DNA of 64,000 nt from Branchipolynoe longqiensis (lineage: Eukaryota; Annelida; Polychaeta; Phyllodocida; Polynoidae), in assembly GCA_030323885.1 (NCBI GenBank), contig CM059187.1:84714027-84778026 (forward strand), written 5' to 3'. Position 1 is the first letter of the stretch; every line of letters starts with the position of its first letter. The notes below the pieces were generated by a model. The model was given only the letters and a program-made list of their open reading frames with translations. It was not told the origin of the DNA and made no database searches. The position numbers and the translations under genes were made by a program. Shown piece after piece: positions 10,925 to 21,375 of the stretch.

Positions 10925-11060
10925 TAAGACCATCAAGAGAAACCTGAAGCTGAGAGACATTAAGACTGACTCACTCTCACAACAGAGAGCTAAATGGAGA
11001 GCGACAATCAAGTAATGAAGGCAGTCTTTGTCACATCACAACCGAAAGCATGATGATGAT
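10925..11060 (+). mobile_element. LINE 3'-tail fragment (same family as 11.7-12.0 kb)
   Basis: The plus strand encodes the KTIKRNLKLRDIKTDSLSQ-like segment and AKWRATIK end found on the minus strand at 11.74 kb. It then runs through the shared 3' UTR (GCAGTCTTTGTCACATCACA) to CATGATGATGATT. It is a very short 5'-truncated insertion with an internal deletion relative to the longer copy. Confidence 0.75.
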
Positions 11061-11239
11061 TCCTTTAAGTTATCTGAAGGTCAAGTTTGGCAGTTGGGAT
11101 CATGTGGTCTTAATTTCCCTCCTCAGCTGTTAGCGCGATGTAGGTCAGATAATATTGATAGAGTTGGAAAGTAACACAAACCATACTTTCACTGACAGTC
11201 AAGTTGAATACCTTTGAGTAGGTCCTATAAGTACATATT

Positions 11240-11400
11240 CTAATAGTCTGCACTGACCTCTCTAGGCGTGTGTAGTGTGGTGACATCGGGAAACCTAGGT
11301 GATGTAATGGTTAGCACACTAGGCGAGAATGCAAAGAGATGTGAGTTCGAGTCCCACTCTAGGCGCAATATTTCCCATTGTCATCACCCCCCCATGACAA
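11240..11400 (+). mobile_element. SINE-A copy
   Basis: CTGCACTGACCTCTCTAGGC is joined to the tRNA-like block with GATGTAATGGTTAGCACAC and GAGTTCGAGTCCCACTCTAG. The leader is internally deleted by about 25 bp relative to other copies. Confidence 0.85.
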
Positions 11401-11494
11401 TATCTAAGTCCACCCTTCTTTGGCCTGTGTGACCTCACAGAACTAGTAATATTAACCGATGGGGTACTAAGACTCAATCTACCAACCAAAAGTG

Positions 11495-11677
11495 AAGCCC
11501 GAATGGGTTGCGCGCCCTCCTCTCCCTTTGGTAGGTCATCGGATACAAAGCTCTGGGTTCGAACCCTGGTCGATTCAAATCAATTACTTAGAAAATTATA
11601 CTGGCATTATTATGTGAGCATTGGGATGGGGAAGACCAATTCTCCGTGATTTAATTTTCCCCTGCTTAATCAACTAA
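11495..11677 (+). mobile_element. tRNA-like SINE-H (minor family)
   Basis: A head with GGTTCGAACCCTGGTCGATT (B-box) is followed by GGGGAAGACCAATTCTCCGT and TGCTTAATCAAC. The last part matches a head-less fragment at 24.85-24.96 kb (GGAAGACCAATTTTCGGCGA). The B-box resembles SINE-C, so it may be a diverged subfamily. Confidence 0.55.
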
Positions 11678-12022
11678 TGTCATCATCATCATCATCATCA
11701 TGCTGTCAGTCATGATGCGACAAAGACTGCTTTCATTACTTGACTGCCGCTCTCCATTTAGCTCTCTGCTGTGAGAGTTGCGTCCATGAGTCGGTCTTAA
11801 TGTCTCTCAGCTTCAGGTTTCTCTTGATGTTATCCTTGAACCGGAGACGAGGGTGCCCTCTCCTTCTGTAGCCAGAAGACAGTTGAGAATAGAGGATCTG
11901 CTTTGGTAGCCTGTCTGATGACATCCTCATGAGGTGTCCAGTCCACCGGAGATTCTTTTTGATCAGAAGATCTTCCATAAAGGGCAGCCCCGTTCGTTCG
12001 AGTATTTCATTCAAGTTCAACT
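11678..12022 (-). pseudogene. 5'-truncated LINE, C-terminal end of RT polyprotein
   Basis: The minus frame 12020-11736 (94 codons) encodes the extreme C-terminus of a non-LTR retrotransposon polyprotein. It shows RWTGHLMRMSSDRLPKQIL, then RRRGHPRLRFKDNIKRNLK and AKWRAAVK before the stop. RTE/CR1-like LINEs end with the same succession (WxGHxxRM, LPKQxLY, RGRPRLR..D). The 3' UTR is about 58 bp and ends in a trinucleotide tail (ATG on the minus strand, CATCATCAT on the plus). Endonuclease and RT domains are missing. It is an ordinary dead-on-arrival insertion, with an open frame because only the short tail was copied. The exact clade cannot be fixed without the RT domain. Confidence 0.8.
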
Positions 12023-12479
12023 AATGTACCAACATTATAAAATACAATCTAGTGGTACTGGACAGATTATTCCTTACCAATTAGGTTCGAGTTCAAATAC
12101 CCAAGGCCAAGTGCAATATTGTGAATCTTTCGAGAAAATACATATTTTGCTATGGTATCGCGAATATTCATGCAAGGAACACATGGTAGAATCGGCTGAC
12201 CAGATCTGCAACATTCTGGGCCAGCTTGAATGGATCGCCGTAGTTCCAACCAGACACTTGATTATTTCTCTACTTACCATAAATCACCCCGTAATTCATC
12301 TGACACTAAGCATGGATCATCTGCTTATTCACTCATGACCAACTGTGGATATTATGTTCGCTGAGATGACACTGATGTGATTAATTGAATAACGCCAGGC
12401 ATACATTAGCTGACCATGTATGCGATAGATCTTTTTTTTCCCAGGGAAACATTTGTATTCACCTGATTTTGTTTGTTTA
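12023..12479. other. No recognisable gene
   Basis: A 134-codon plus frame (11934-12338) begins inside the LINE relic and lacks recognisable domains; treated as chance. Nothing else was seen. Confidence 0.4.
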
Positions 12480-12610
12480 ACGACCCCCCCAGCACAAAAA
12501 GTAGACATCGGTTATTGTGGGGGCTTATTGACTTGAATACCATCTTATTTTAGCGTCGAGGCACTGGTATTCCGGCGATGCTTAACATCAGTCATTAACA
12601 CGATTTAATT
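12480..12610 (+). repeat. Repeat E copy (core GGCACTGGTATTCCGG)
   Basis: It contains TTTAGCGTCGAGGCACTGGT followed by ATTCCGGCGAT, the conserved core of a dispersed repeat also found at 18.6, 19.7, 38.7, 45.5, 50.3 and 55.8 kb. The stretch GTTTGTTTAACGACC at 12470 resembles the 3' end of SINE-D, so E may be a SINE tail. Confidence 0.6.
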
Positions 12611-12716
12611 AAGAGAACAATTTTCTGATAAAAAACTATCAGTGCTTATTGCTCAGAAATGTCGCCGTTTAGGGCAAACCGTCTTTTAATTGCCTTACTA
12701 TTTATTTGTAGTTAAA

Positions 12717-13262
12717 TTGGCGGGATGGCCGAATGACACCGTCCGTCTCCCGTATTGGTAAATCGTGAGATTCGAACCCACGGGTCCTACCTTCTGCCAA
12801 CATCAATAAAGCAGCTATGATGACGTCACACTTACCTGCAAACAAAGAACAGGAAATGGTTAATTCACATTAGTCCTTTCAAAACCTTTAGTTTTAGTTT
12901 GGTTAGTAAGAATCATCACAATAAACATTTAATACCATTTGCTTAAATATTGTTTATAAAGATGCCCTGTCAACGTTTTCTCACCACGGGTTGAACCCTG
13001 GTTGAGTCAAACCAAAGACTTAAACATTGATACTTGTCGATCCTTAGTCTGGCTCTTGGCATTGTTACGATAGGGCAAGAAACCAGTTGGTTCAGTGTCA
13101 GAATAATGTGTCTGAGTGCGATATCAGGTTATGGTGCTGGTGGCGTGGTCTCCCAGTGGGACAGCTCTATGAAGTTACCATGAGTGCACACTGTCACAAT
13201 TTGATAACCATCCCGATATGACCTTAGATGTTGCCAGGATGTAAAACTCCAACAACCAAGCA
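12717..13262 (+). mobile_element. SINE-C, composite or interrupted copy
   Basis: The tRNA-like head at 12719-12790 (GGCGGGATGGCCGAATGAC, GAGATTCGAACCCACGGGTC) is separated by about 160 bp from the rest of the body at 12985-13262. The body begins again at GGTTGAACCCTGGTTGAGTC and continues through AGTGTCAGAATAATGTGTCT to AACTCCAACAACCAAGC. The B-box appears twice, so these are two overlapping copies or one copy with an insertion. Confidence 0.75.
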
Positions 13263-13570
13263 TATGTTATTAAATCCTTTTCTAAAATCAGTGTCCCTTT
13301 GATTTAAGCTAGAGATAAAAAAACATATCACCATGAAAGTGGTAGTTACATGAAGAAACAAAGATTACCATTCCTACGTGAGCTGAACTCAAATGTACCT
13401 TATGCATGTCCTTAGTCCAACATAGTCGGAACCACACTGAACATCTATGGCTCTCCAAGTCCGAGATGCTGCCAGCTAACCTCAGCATGTATTGTTTTCA
13501 TGAATATTCAGTATATCTCAATGATATATTCATATTCTAGAAAAGGTATATGTAGCAAGCTTAGGTCTAC
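13263..13570. other. No recognisable gene
   Basis: AT-rich; no reading frame, repeat or RNA signal was detected. Confidence 0.4.
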
Positions 13571-14221
13571 TAAAACCCTGTTCACACGGGCAATTTAAAT
13601 CGATTCGTAGAAAGCGACTTGTATAGTTCGCCTCACATTCGTCGTGTGAACGGACGTCTGAGGCGGATTAGGGCTGATTCGACTCACGTGATGCAGATTT
13701 TGTAAACCACCTAAGCGAGGTAGTCTACGAGAATCGATTTGTGTGAAGCGGATAATTTTTGCCCGTGTGGACGCACTGAGGCGGATTAAGCACCTCACAC
13801 GCATGCGCAGTCGACCTTAGTTTGTTGACTTTCCGGTCGATCAAAAGCGCATATTATATAATTTAATTAATGAAACCGCTATCTACGCACAGATATTTTG
13901 TTCATCATTTATTTTTAGGGTTTCACTGCCCAGCAGAAGTTTTGATCGTTCCAAACCAATAAGATTCATTAAATACATATCTAGGTCGAACCCACACTCT
14001 CTCGGCCGACGTCGACGAACCCAAACTGGCGCTGGTTAGTCTGGACTTGCTCATGCGCACATATCCACATCCGCCTTAAACCGATTCACACAGTGCCCGT
14101 GTGGACGTGACACACTTTCAAAACACTTTCAACTCTGCCCGTGTGAACGGGCGCTAATTCGACTCCTTTAGTTCGCCTTGTCTAGGTCGCTTCACATTTT
14201 GCCCGTGTGAACAGGGCTTAA
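13571..14221. mobile_element. TTAA-element b (CCCGTGTGAACGG-rich MITE)
   Basis: The left end TAAAACCCTGTTCACACGGG mirrors the right end CCCGTGTGAACAGGGCTTAA, with TTAA at 14218-14221. Inside, the terminal motif recurs in both orientations (GTGTGAACGGAC, GCCCGTGTGGACG, GCCCGTGTGAACGGGC) together with GAGGCGGATTA. There is no transposase frame. It shares the terminal logic of the elements at 6.4, 17.8 and 33.8 kb but not their internal sequence. Confidence 0.8.
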
Positions 14222-15927
14222 GATTGAGTGGCTGGTGATGATTTAAGGCAGTGTTGACAATAAGAGGAACATTCATGGTGCGAAGTTAGTGGTAGTTATT
14301 CTGTCACTTTTGATTCATGAAAAGAATTGGAAATCATATTTATTATAAATTTATATGGAAATTTACAGGAAAATCTGATATGGTATAAACGACAAGTTGA
14401 TCTACGAACCAATTATGAAGAGGGTAAATTTGTTTCAAATGGCAGCAACACTTAAGTAAGAAAACGTATCTAGAATAAGAGCCGCCACAATCCTTTTGGT
14501 CTTAGGCCTACTGTTGTAAGAAGAACAAAATAACACTGAAACTAATGCTCCTGAAAGGATCATACCCTATCAACTGGATTTGAGATTGTGGTGTCAAGCA
14601 GGTAAGGAAGATGCAGAATTACTTGAAGCCTAAGCTGTGGGGAAATGGTTTCGTTTTCGAGGGGAATGTATATCAGAAGCATTGTGCATGGTTCATTCTA
14701 ATTTTGGTAATCTACTGTAATTAGGCTTCATGGAAATTGTAATTATATATAATGAGCATGTCGAAATAAACTTCATTGAATTATTAAAAGTAGGATTTTT
14801 GCAATTCCCTTGGGGATATTTCAATGTCTCTTCTAGTAGACTGCTACTGTATACTACTGTATAGCTCTATAATTAGAAACACAAACACAGGAAATATAAT
14901 TATGGCTCTTTATTACAATTTTAGTTCTTTCATCAGTACAGTCTCTTGGGTAGTTATGTGATGTCGATGAGGCTTAGACACGCTTATAACCGTATATCCC
15001 CTTCTCATTGTGGGGTGGTTGGGATGGCAATTTAAGGCAGTTGTTGTCCGCTTGGCTCCCATGACATAAGTGAAATATCTAAAGCTAGCAGTCGCTTTTA
15101 TAGCCGAGATTTTATTTTATTTTATTTTATGTTTTTCCCAAAAGGTGGCGTATTTTAGTTCAGAAATCCGATATAGGTGGAGCTGCAGTCGCCTTGTTTA
15201 CTGGGCGATCGTGCGGCGGTAATGATGAAAAAACCTGCTAGTCGGCATTAATGGTACATAGTTCAGGTTAGTTCAGTAAGGAGCGGCTAGTCAGCGACAT
15301 ATCGGAGCGGCCTTAGTTACTAGGGCTTGGCTGTATTCACGCGTCCAATTACCTGCGATGCCTTAGCATCACTGACAATTCATTAACATACCCGAACATT
15401 TTGCCGTTCCATTTCCTCCAGCAAGCCTGTCACTGTTTCAGACGGTCTAGGAATTCCTGGTTCCATATCACTTTCATAGCTGATACTTGGTTCTGGGTAG
15501 CGTCCATAGCGCTGAGTGACCCTGGTAGTCACAGTTAGAACAAATATGTATGCACTCACCCTTGAATATACCTCCAAATACTTCCGTTCGGCGGCTTAGT
15601 TTAACAATATTCATATATCACATGGCCATATTCAATCAGGATACTTGTAAATAAGTTAACTTGAATCACTCATGCCATTGCCCCTGCAATCTGATTCACA
15701 TTTACCCTCATACTGCACTGTCTTGACCTGTGGTAACTCACCCTAACTCCCAAGCATGGTCTGAAAGCAATTTACTGCGACCTCTAAGCTGAGCGCCATT
15801 TACAACGACCCCAAGCTCCTTAACGCAATTCATACCTACATGACTCGTTGCAATCGCTCCGCCCTGCCAGGGCCCGCCCCTCCCCGCTCCACCTGAGCCT
15901 ACCAGCCTGGTCCCGGTGGAAGACGTT
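14222..15927. other. No recognisable gene (1.7 kb)
   Basis: Mostly AT-rich and apparently single-copy. It holds a (TTTTA)n run at about 15107-15130. No frame over 65 codons, no repeat match elsewhere in the window and no RNA signature. Confidence 0.45.
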
Positions 15928-16045
15928 CAAAACCGAAGTTCAAAACGCTATGGTAATGTTTTGAACCTAAGTTCAAAACATTACTGTTGAGTTCAAAGCT
16001 CTACCCCTACATATGTTCAAAACACTATCCAAGTTCAAAACACTA
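15928..16045. repeat. GTTCAAAAC short interspersed words
   Basis: GTTCAAAAC or its complement GTTTTGAAC occurs about seven times within 120 bp, spaced 15-25 bp, some in inverted orientation. A related word recurs at 17210. The array is loose. Confidence 0.6.
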
Positions 16046-16054
16046 TTATGACAT

Positions 16055-16440
16055 GCTGACCCTGCTGCGGCTTTTGAAGCATGTATTAGTATATGCTGAT
16101 AGCACTGCGGCGTGTGCACCATGTATTAGTAGTATACGCTGATAGCCCTGCGGCATGTGCACCACATATTAGTTTATGCTGATGGTGCTGCGGTGTTTGA
16201 AGCATCTGTTGGTAGTTTACGCTGATAGCACTGCGGCGTATGTACTATGTATTAGTCGTATACACTGATTGTGCTGCGGCGTGTGTACCACGTATTTGTA
16301 TACGCTGAGTGTATATGCTGATAGTTTTGTGGTGCATGCACCATGTATTAGTATACGCTGATGGTGCTGCAGTGTTTGAATCACATGTTAGTAGTATACA
16401 CTGATAGGGCTGCGGTCTGTGCACCACATATTAGTATATG
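16055..16440. repeat. About 58-bp minisatellite (ACGCTGATAGCACTGCGGC)
   Basis: Six to seven units contain GCTGATRGYRCTGCGGYGT and ACCATGTATTAGTA, with period varying between about 55 and 63 bp. It directly abuts the nested SINE-C complex. Confidence 0.85.
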
Positions 16441-16968
16441 CTGATGGCGCAGTGTCAGGATAATGTGACTGAGTGGGATATCGGGTCATGGTGCTGTCGG
16501 ACTGGTTTCCCAGTGGGGCAGCACTATAAAGCCACGATGAGTTTGTTGTTGTTGTTTTACGTCCTAACAAAATCTAAGGTCTTATCAGGATGGGTACCGA
16601 CTTGTGACAGTGCGCATTCATGGCGACTTTATAGTGCTGCCACACTGGAAGACCAGACCACCAGCACCATGACCTGGTATTCCACTCAGTAACATTATCC
16701 TGACACTGAGCCAACCAGTCTTTGCCCTATCCTAATAATTGTGAGTGCCAGGCTAGGAAGCGACAAGTATCAATTTCTAAGTCATTGGTTTGACTCGACC
16801 AGGGTTCGAACTCACGACCCCACAATCTACCAACACGGGAGATGGACGTTCTAACTCATTCGGCCATCCCCTCTGGTCGCCACGATGGGTGTGCAGTCAC
16901 AAGTCGGTACCCGTCCTGATATGACCTTAGATGTTGCTAGGACGTAAAGCAGCAACCAACAACAACCC
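16441..16968 (+). mobile_element. SINE-C copy split by another SINE-C
   Basis: The left part, 16441-16545 (GCGCAGTGTCAGGATAATGT to AAAGCCACGATGAG), and the right part, 16867-16968 (GTCGCCACGATGGGTGTGCA to GTAAAG), reconstitute a single plus-strand copy. The 8-bp word CCACGATG is present at both edges of the inserted copy and is the probable target-site duplication. The tRNA head is missing. Confidence 0.8.
16546..16866 (-). mobile_element. SINE-C, full-length nested copy
   Basis: Read on the minus strand, it begins GAGGGGATGGCCGAATGAGT (A-box region) with B-box GAGTTCGAACCCTGGTCGAG. It continues through the whole body to GACGTAAAACAACAACAA. It is one of the most complete copies here and can serve as reference for the family, at about 320 bp. 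Confidence 0.85.
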
Positions 16969-16971
16969 TTA

Positions 16972-17165
16972 CTACCCCACATTACTACATACTGCCCCAA
17001 CCTACTGCATACATCCCCATCCTGCAGCAAGCTACCCCACCCTACTGCATACTGCCCCACCTTACTGCATACTGCCTCACCCTACTGTACACTGCCACAT
17101 CCTACTCTGCCCCACACTACAACATGCTGCCCCACCATACTGCATACTGCCCCACACTACTACAA
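16972..17165. repeat. About 20-bp minisatellite (CTGCCCCACCCTACTGCATA)
   Basis: Eight to nine units of CTGCCCCACMYTACTGCATA with occasional CATCC or ACATC variants. Non-coding. Confidence 0.85.
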
Positions 17166-17225
17166 ATGAAATTGAATATGCAGCAATTATACAAAAAACA
17201 CTTAGAGTAGTGTTTTGAACATAAA

Positions 17226-17385
17226 GGTTGGCTTAGTGCCAGAATAATGTGACTGAGTGAGATATCAGGTTATGTGCTAGTTATCCGGTCTCCCACTCAG
17301 GCCGCCATGAGTGTGCACTGTCACAAGCCGGTGCCCATCCTCATATTACCTTAGATGTTGGCAGTGCGTAAAAGCCAAAGAATCA
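17226..17385 (+). mobile_element. SINE-C, 5'-truncated
   Basis: GGTTGGCTTAGTGCCAGAAT through GCCGCCATGAGTGTGCACTG to CTTAGATGTTGGCAGTGCGT. A deletion between the TCTCCCA and GCCGCCATGAG blocks shortens it. Confidence 0.8.
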
Positions 17386-17625
17386 GCCAACTATCCAGTA
17401 CTCACCATAACCCATTCAGGAGTGGTCTGCGTTCAGGAGAAGCCATTCAATGTGCGATCCGAATCTTGTGTTTGCAGTCAACAGTTTATGCAGTGTTGTG
17501 TGAAGGCCCTTTGTGCAACGCCAATCTCCTGACTAGTAGTCTCCAACGGTCAACCTTGGGGAGCTATTTCAGTCGGTTACTCACTATACGGTTTGACAGT
17601 CCCCACAAGCTGTCTCGGCAGATGG

Positions 17626-18211
17626 TCTGAGCAAGGCGGTGTATGTCGAGACAAGTAGCGCCAGCCTGCCTTTAAGCCTTGGTCGACAATATATGTATTA
17701 CCTTCAGCAATCCTACAATCTCCACATCCTGCTCTGAGCAAGTCGGTGTACGTCGGGGCACGTTATCCCCGGCCTGCCTTTAAGCCTTATTCGACCAGTT
17801 ATGTATAAAGCCGCTGTCACACATCACCGGATTGAGCAACGGACAGAAGTGTCTAGTCAGGACATCATAAGTATCAACATGTATTAAAATGTGTCAAAAT
17901 GTTGCGATATCGGGTCAAAGGCCGTTGGACGAACGGACATGAAACGGACATGAACCGGACAGGAAACAGACATGAAACGGAGATGAATGGATATCCAACA
18001 GATGGTAAGCAGACTAAACGGACTCAAACGGACAAGAAACGTAGATGTCAATCCGGCAGCATCCGTTCCAAGTGTTGTGCGTGTTCAAAACTTGTACGGA
18101 CACAAACCGGACTATCGACGGACTTTGTCCGGTTTCTTTCCGTTTCCTCCAATCCGGTGATGTGTGATAGGGGCTTAACCTTCAGCAATCCTACAAACTT
18201 CACGTCCTGCT
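17626..18211. repeat. About 107-bp tandem unit interrupted by TTAA-element c
   Basis: Unit 1 begins at TCTGAGCAAGGCGGTGTATG and unit 2 at 17733 with TCTGAGCAAGTCGGTGTACG. Each continues with GCCTGCCTTTAAGCCTT and CCTTCAGCAATCCTACAA. In unit 2 the sequence breaks at TTATGTA (17804) and resumes at 18179 with CCTTCAGCAATCCTACAA. Comparison with unit 1 gives the empty site directly. Confidence 0.85.
17804..18178. mobile_element. TTAA-element c (AAACGGACATG-rich MITE)
   Basis: The left end TAAAGCCGCTGTCACACATC mirrors the right end GATGTGTGATAGGGGCTTAA, and both are followed inwards by ACCGGATTG/CAATCCGGT. The inside is a loose tandem of GAAACGGACAT and GAACCGGACAG. It has inserted into a 107-bp tandem unit, giving unusually clear boundaries. 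About 375 bp, non-coding. Confidence 0.85.
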
Positions 18212-18540
18212 CCCCCCTGGTCTTTCTGCGCCCGCCTTCACCCCGGATATTCCCGCCTCCTCGCTCCGTCAACTTCGTTTTCATAAGCAATTAACTTTAA
18301 GAAGCCGGGCGATGAAACTTGTATGCGATTATCCGGCGGGGCGCCTCTCGGCGCCGGCTACCAATTGTGTTCGCGTCCGCGTGGATGGGGGGCGGTGATT
18401 GACCGGTGGCGCCCCCTCCCCCTAACGGCGTTCCGGAGCAGCAGTGCAAACTGCTGGCTTCCAATAACAAGAACTAAGCTCACCACACGTTGAGCGTTGT
18501 GCGTCTTGCCCTCAAAGATCAGTAGACTAGTTGTTTTTTT
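18212..18540. other. No recognisable gene; GC-rich
   Basis: GCGGGGCGCCTCTCGGCGCC and similar GC-rich stretches at 18330-18420. No frame or RNA signal. A CpG-rich regulatory segment cannot be excluded. Confidence 0.35.
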
Positions 18541-18630
18541 TGGTGGTAAATGATAATTTTGTTTAGGGAATAAAGGTATTCTTTTTCAGGGCCGAGGCAC
18601 TGGTATTCCGGTCATATCATCATGTTACAT
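18541..18630 (+). repeat. Repeat E copy
   Basis: GGTGGTAAATGATAATTTTG precedes the core GGGCCGAGGCACTGGTATTC, which ends CCGGTCAT. Same order as the 50.3-kb copy. Confidence 0.7.
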
Positions 18631-18752
18631 TCATTCACTTTTCTAATAGTCTAACATCAACAAGAGTTTGATACTAAGATTTTTTAAAAAGATAACAAAA
18701 AGAAGAATATTGGTTGTGTAAATAGGCCTACTCACCCGAAAAGAAACATATT

Positions 18753-18935
18753 GTAGTGGTCTGCACTGCCCTATCAGGCAAGGAACCGCATAGACAGGTA
18801 GGCGTGGTTAGGGTGGTGATATCAGACAACCTAGGTGGTGTAATGCTTAGCACACTGGCCCGGAATGCAAAGAGATGTGGGTTCGAGTCCCGCTCTAGGC
18901 CCACTATTTCCCATTTTCATCACTCCCACGACAGT
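18753..18935 (+). mobile_element. SINE-A copy
   Basis: The leader is GTAGTGGTCTGCACTGCCCT. The tRNA-like block is CCTAGGTGGTGTAATGCTTA ... GTGGGTTCGAGTCCCGC ... CTAGG, with a perfect B-box (GGTTCGAGTCC). It is the best preserved of the four copies. Confidence 0.85.
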
Positions 18936-19188
18936 ATCCTCTATGTGTATATATCCCATTGCATACTATGCATTTGACGTATTAGGTCATTTTATTTCGT
19001 TCAATGAATTATGGAAGTTGCCCGTTGAGTTGTATTGTGCTGCATTCTAGGTATTGATATTATAGTGTCATAACGGGTGTTGTAAAGGGAACAGGGACAA
19101 TCCCGATAAAATTGTGACTATAAGTAAAAGTCCAATACATCCCTATCTCTGGCGAGCATCCTAACCGTTATTCCAGTTACCAGTACAT

Positions 19189-19452
19189 ATATGAGCCTGT
19201 CTCAAAAGGTGATAACTCTTATTTTTTGGTCCATTGTAATAATTGACACAAAACAGGACAGAAATGGCTATATTGAAAACACCAGGACATTTGCTTCAAA
19301 TCAATATGTAGTCTATTGCGATTATGAAACACCATGTAAAAAACAAATCAGTTTATCCTGAGCAAATGCATAAGTAGATAGTATGTTGATCATTACAATG
19401 GACAAAGTTTTGTCCCATATTGCTTAGCACCTTTTTGAGACAGTCTCATATG
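19189..19452. mobile_element. MITE-G, full copy
   Basis: The left end ATATGAGCCTGTCTCAAAAG is inverted at the right as CTTTTTGAGACAGTCTCATA, giving TIRs of about 24 bp. The body shares more than 150 bp with the copy at 47.2 kb (GGACATTTGCTTCAAATCAA, CAAATCAGTTTATCCTGAGC). About 264 bp, non-coding. Confidence 0.85.
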
Positions 19453-19632
19453 TCTATATGGCACCTCACCTATGGAAGTAGGTGCACCTCAGTAAACGTA
19501 GGCTGGTCGGCGTCGACTATCCGTGAATATGTCTGACTGATACACAACCCACGTCAACAGCGGACACACAGCGAAATGATCTTCCTAGAAGGACCTAACT
19601 TCCATATATACCCGTCCTGATATTAGTTTTGT

Positions 19633-19735
19633 TGGTAAATTAATTTGATTCATATTTAGGTCTTTTGTCAGTCGGGTAGCACTGGTCTTCCGACCACAAG
19701 TCTTACATGAATCTAGGTATTTACACAGATCGTTT
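19633..19735 (+). repeat. Repeat E copy
   Basis: GGTAAATTAATTTG, then the core TCTTTTGTCAGTCGGGTAGC continuing ACTGGTCTTCCGACCA, then GGTATTTACAC. The block order matches the copies at 38.7 and 50.3 kb. Confidence 0.75.
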
Positions 19736-19804
19736 TTAAAAAATATGTTTTTTATAGTACATTGAAGTGTGAAGTGGATTCTGAAATTAACGTATACACA
19801 TTGT

Positions 19805-20090
19805 AATCATCATCATCATCATGCTGTCAGTGGCATTACTTAACCGCCGCTTTGTGTGGTTGTACATTTCATAAAACCATGCTTGCAAAGTGTTGAAGTG
19901 CTGCTGGCTTTTGCAAGTTACTACCGGCACTCTCTCAGGGAGCAAATAGAGGTCTCACACCGGCAAGAACATGTCAAGACAGGCGCAAACTATTTGTCCC
20001 TGCAGTGGCTGGTCGGGAGATGTTGGGAGTTCCATTCATCACCGCCCTTAATGCTGCCACAATAACATGCTTTTCTGTTAGGGTTTGCTC
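19805..20090 (-). mobile_element. Chimeric element ending in a LINE 3' tail
   Basis: The plus-strand left edge is the (ATC)n tail plus GCTGTCAGTGGCATTACTTA, a shortened version of the LINE 3' UTR seen at 11.68 kb. The rest (GTTGAAGTGCTGCTGGCTTT through CAGTGGCTGGTCGGGAGATG) is unrelated to that LINE but is shared with 25.25-25.55 kb. The whole may be a SINE-like element borrowing the LINE tail. Confidence 0.65.
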
Positions 20091-20424
20091 CCTTAGCCTT
20101 TGATTCTCTCAAGAAGCAGAACTTGTACCACAAGGCAGTGGTTTACAGCTTTGCAAGGCAGGGGTGTAAAACTGCCTGAGGTATTTTAGCACCTAAGGTA
20201 TCCTAGGTACTGCAGTACCCGCATAGCATGTGCAGATTGCAATATGTAATGGGTATGAGGTATATTAAATCATTTTACATTTACATAAAAGGCTTTCATT
20301 GTTGGTTTAGGATTTCCAATTCAGTAGATACTTATGCATTTACTTAGTCTTAGTTCAGTGTGATCAGATACTCTTTTATCCATTGTGTTGTTTTTGTATG
20401 CAGTAGGATTTAGGAGTTAGTTGG
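20091..20424. other. No recognisable gene
   Basis: Short inverted words around CACCTAAGGTATCCTAGGTA at 20190. No coding signal. Confidence 0.35.
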
Positions 20425-20525
20425 GGTAAGGACATAAAACTCCAACAACCAGCCAACAATATACATTTAGAGATTTCCCCAGTAAAATATATATTTCCCC
20501 AGTAAAATATTTCCCCAGTAAAATA
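20425..20525. repeat. SINE-C tail remnant and CCCCAGTAAAATAT repeat
   Basis: AAACTCCAACAACCAGCC at 20437 is the 3' end of SINE-C. It is followed at 20464-20525 by three copies of TTCCCCAGTAAAATAT with variable TA extension. Confidence 0.7.
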
Positions 20526-20529
20526 TATA

Positions 20530-21165
20530 ATGTAAATTGTTGCATGCGCTATATACTATAGTGTTTGAGTTTCTTTCTAAAAGATTCTGCATACCACCTG
20601 AAGATCCCAAGCAATTACGTGTGCCGAAATTCATATAACATGTTCAATATAACACTACAAACATTGCACACATGTATGTAAGAGAAACATCTGGGATATG
20701 TACTGATTATTTATCGATATCTTATAAAAGAAAATCGACCTGCATTGCAGAATGGCGTTCCGATATATATAGGACTAACTTACGCTTGGGTTACATTGGG
20801 CGATTTAGGTTGGGTTATTGGGCTGACAGTTATATCAGACGGCATATTACAATACTAAATAGTTATGACGATGTAGAGTTAGACATGAATTGAATTACCA
20901 ATATGGTATGCATAAACTGAGATAAAGAAGCAACATTTATGGAATAGTCAGGCATGAGAAGTATATGTATATAGCTACATATGTCATACATATTGTGTAA
21001 TGCTTGATGGGTTTATCGACTATGGAACTACCAAAGACTTCCTTTATTAATTTGTCCGATATAAAACCAGGCGTTCTTACGCCTCTGGCTCCACTTCTGT
21101 TTCTTCAATGTGACTGGCTACGCTTCTTTAACCCTCATTTATTGGGACATTTAAGCATTATTCGG
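20530..21165. other. No recognisable gene
   Basis: AT-rich. A 73-codon plus frame at 20672-20893 has no recognisable motif and is probably chance. Confidence 0.35.
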
Positions 21166-21169
21166 AAGT

Positions 21170-21375
21170 TTGTTTTATTTAACGACGCGTCTAGAGCACA
21201 TACATTTTTATCATCGGCTATGGTATGCAAACATATGGTCATTCTGACATATTTCTTACGAGGAAACCCGCTGCCGCCACATAGGCTATTATTTCCAATA
21301 AGCAGCAATTGGTCTTTTATATGAACTTTCCAACAGATAGGACAGCACAAATCTCAACCTTTGTGGGCCACTGGT
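21170..21375 (-). mobile_element. SINE-D, head-less copy
   Basis: TTTATTTAACGACGCGTCTA, ATCATCGGCTATGGTATGC, ATATGGTCATTCTGACATAT, GGAAACCCGCTGCCGCCACA and TTGGTCTTTTATATGAACTT align with 3.45-3.65 kb. The tRNA-like head present at 3.7 kb is missing, so the copy is truncated at its 5' end. Confidence 0.8.

Noticed and set aside
18838..18902. Functional tRNA gene (perfect B-box, plausible acceptor pairing)
   Set aside because: The same block recurs in four SINE-A copies with a conserved leader, and the anticodon arm does not fold cleanly.
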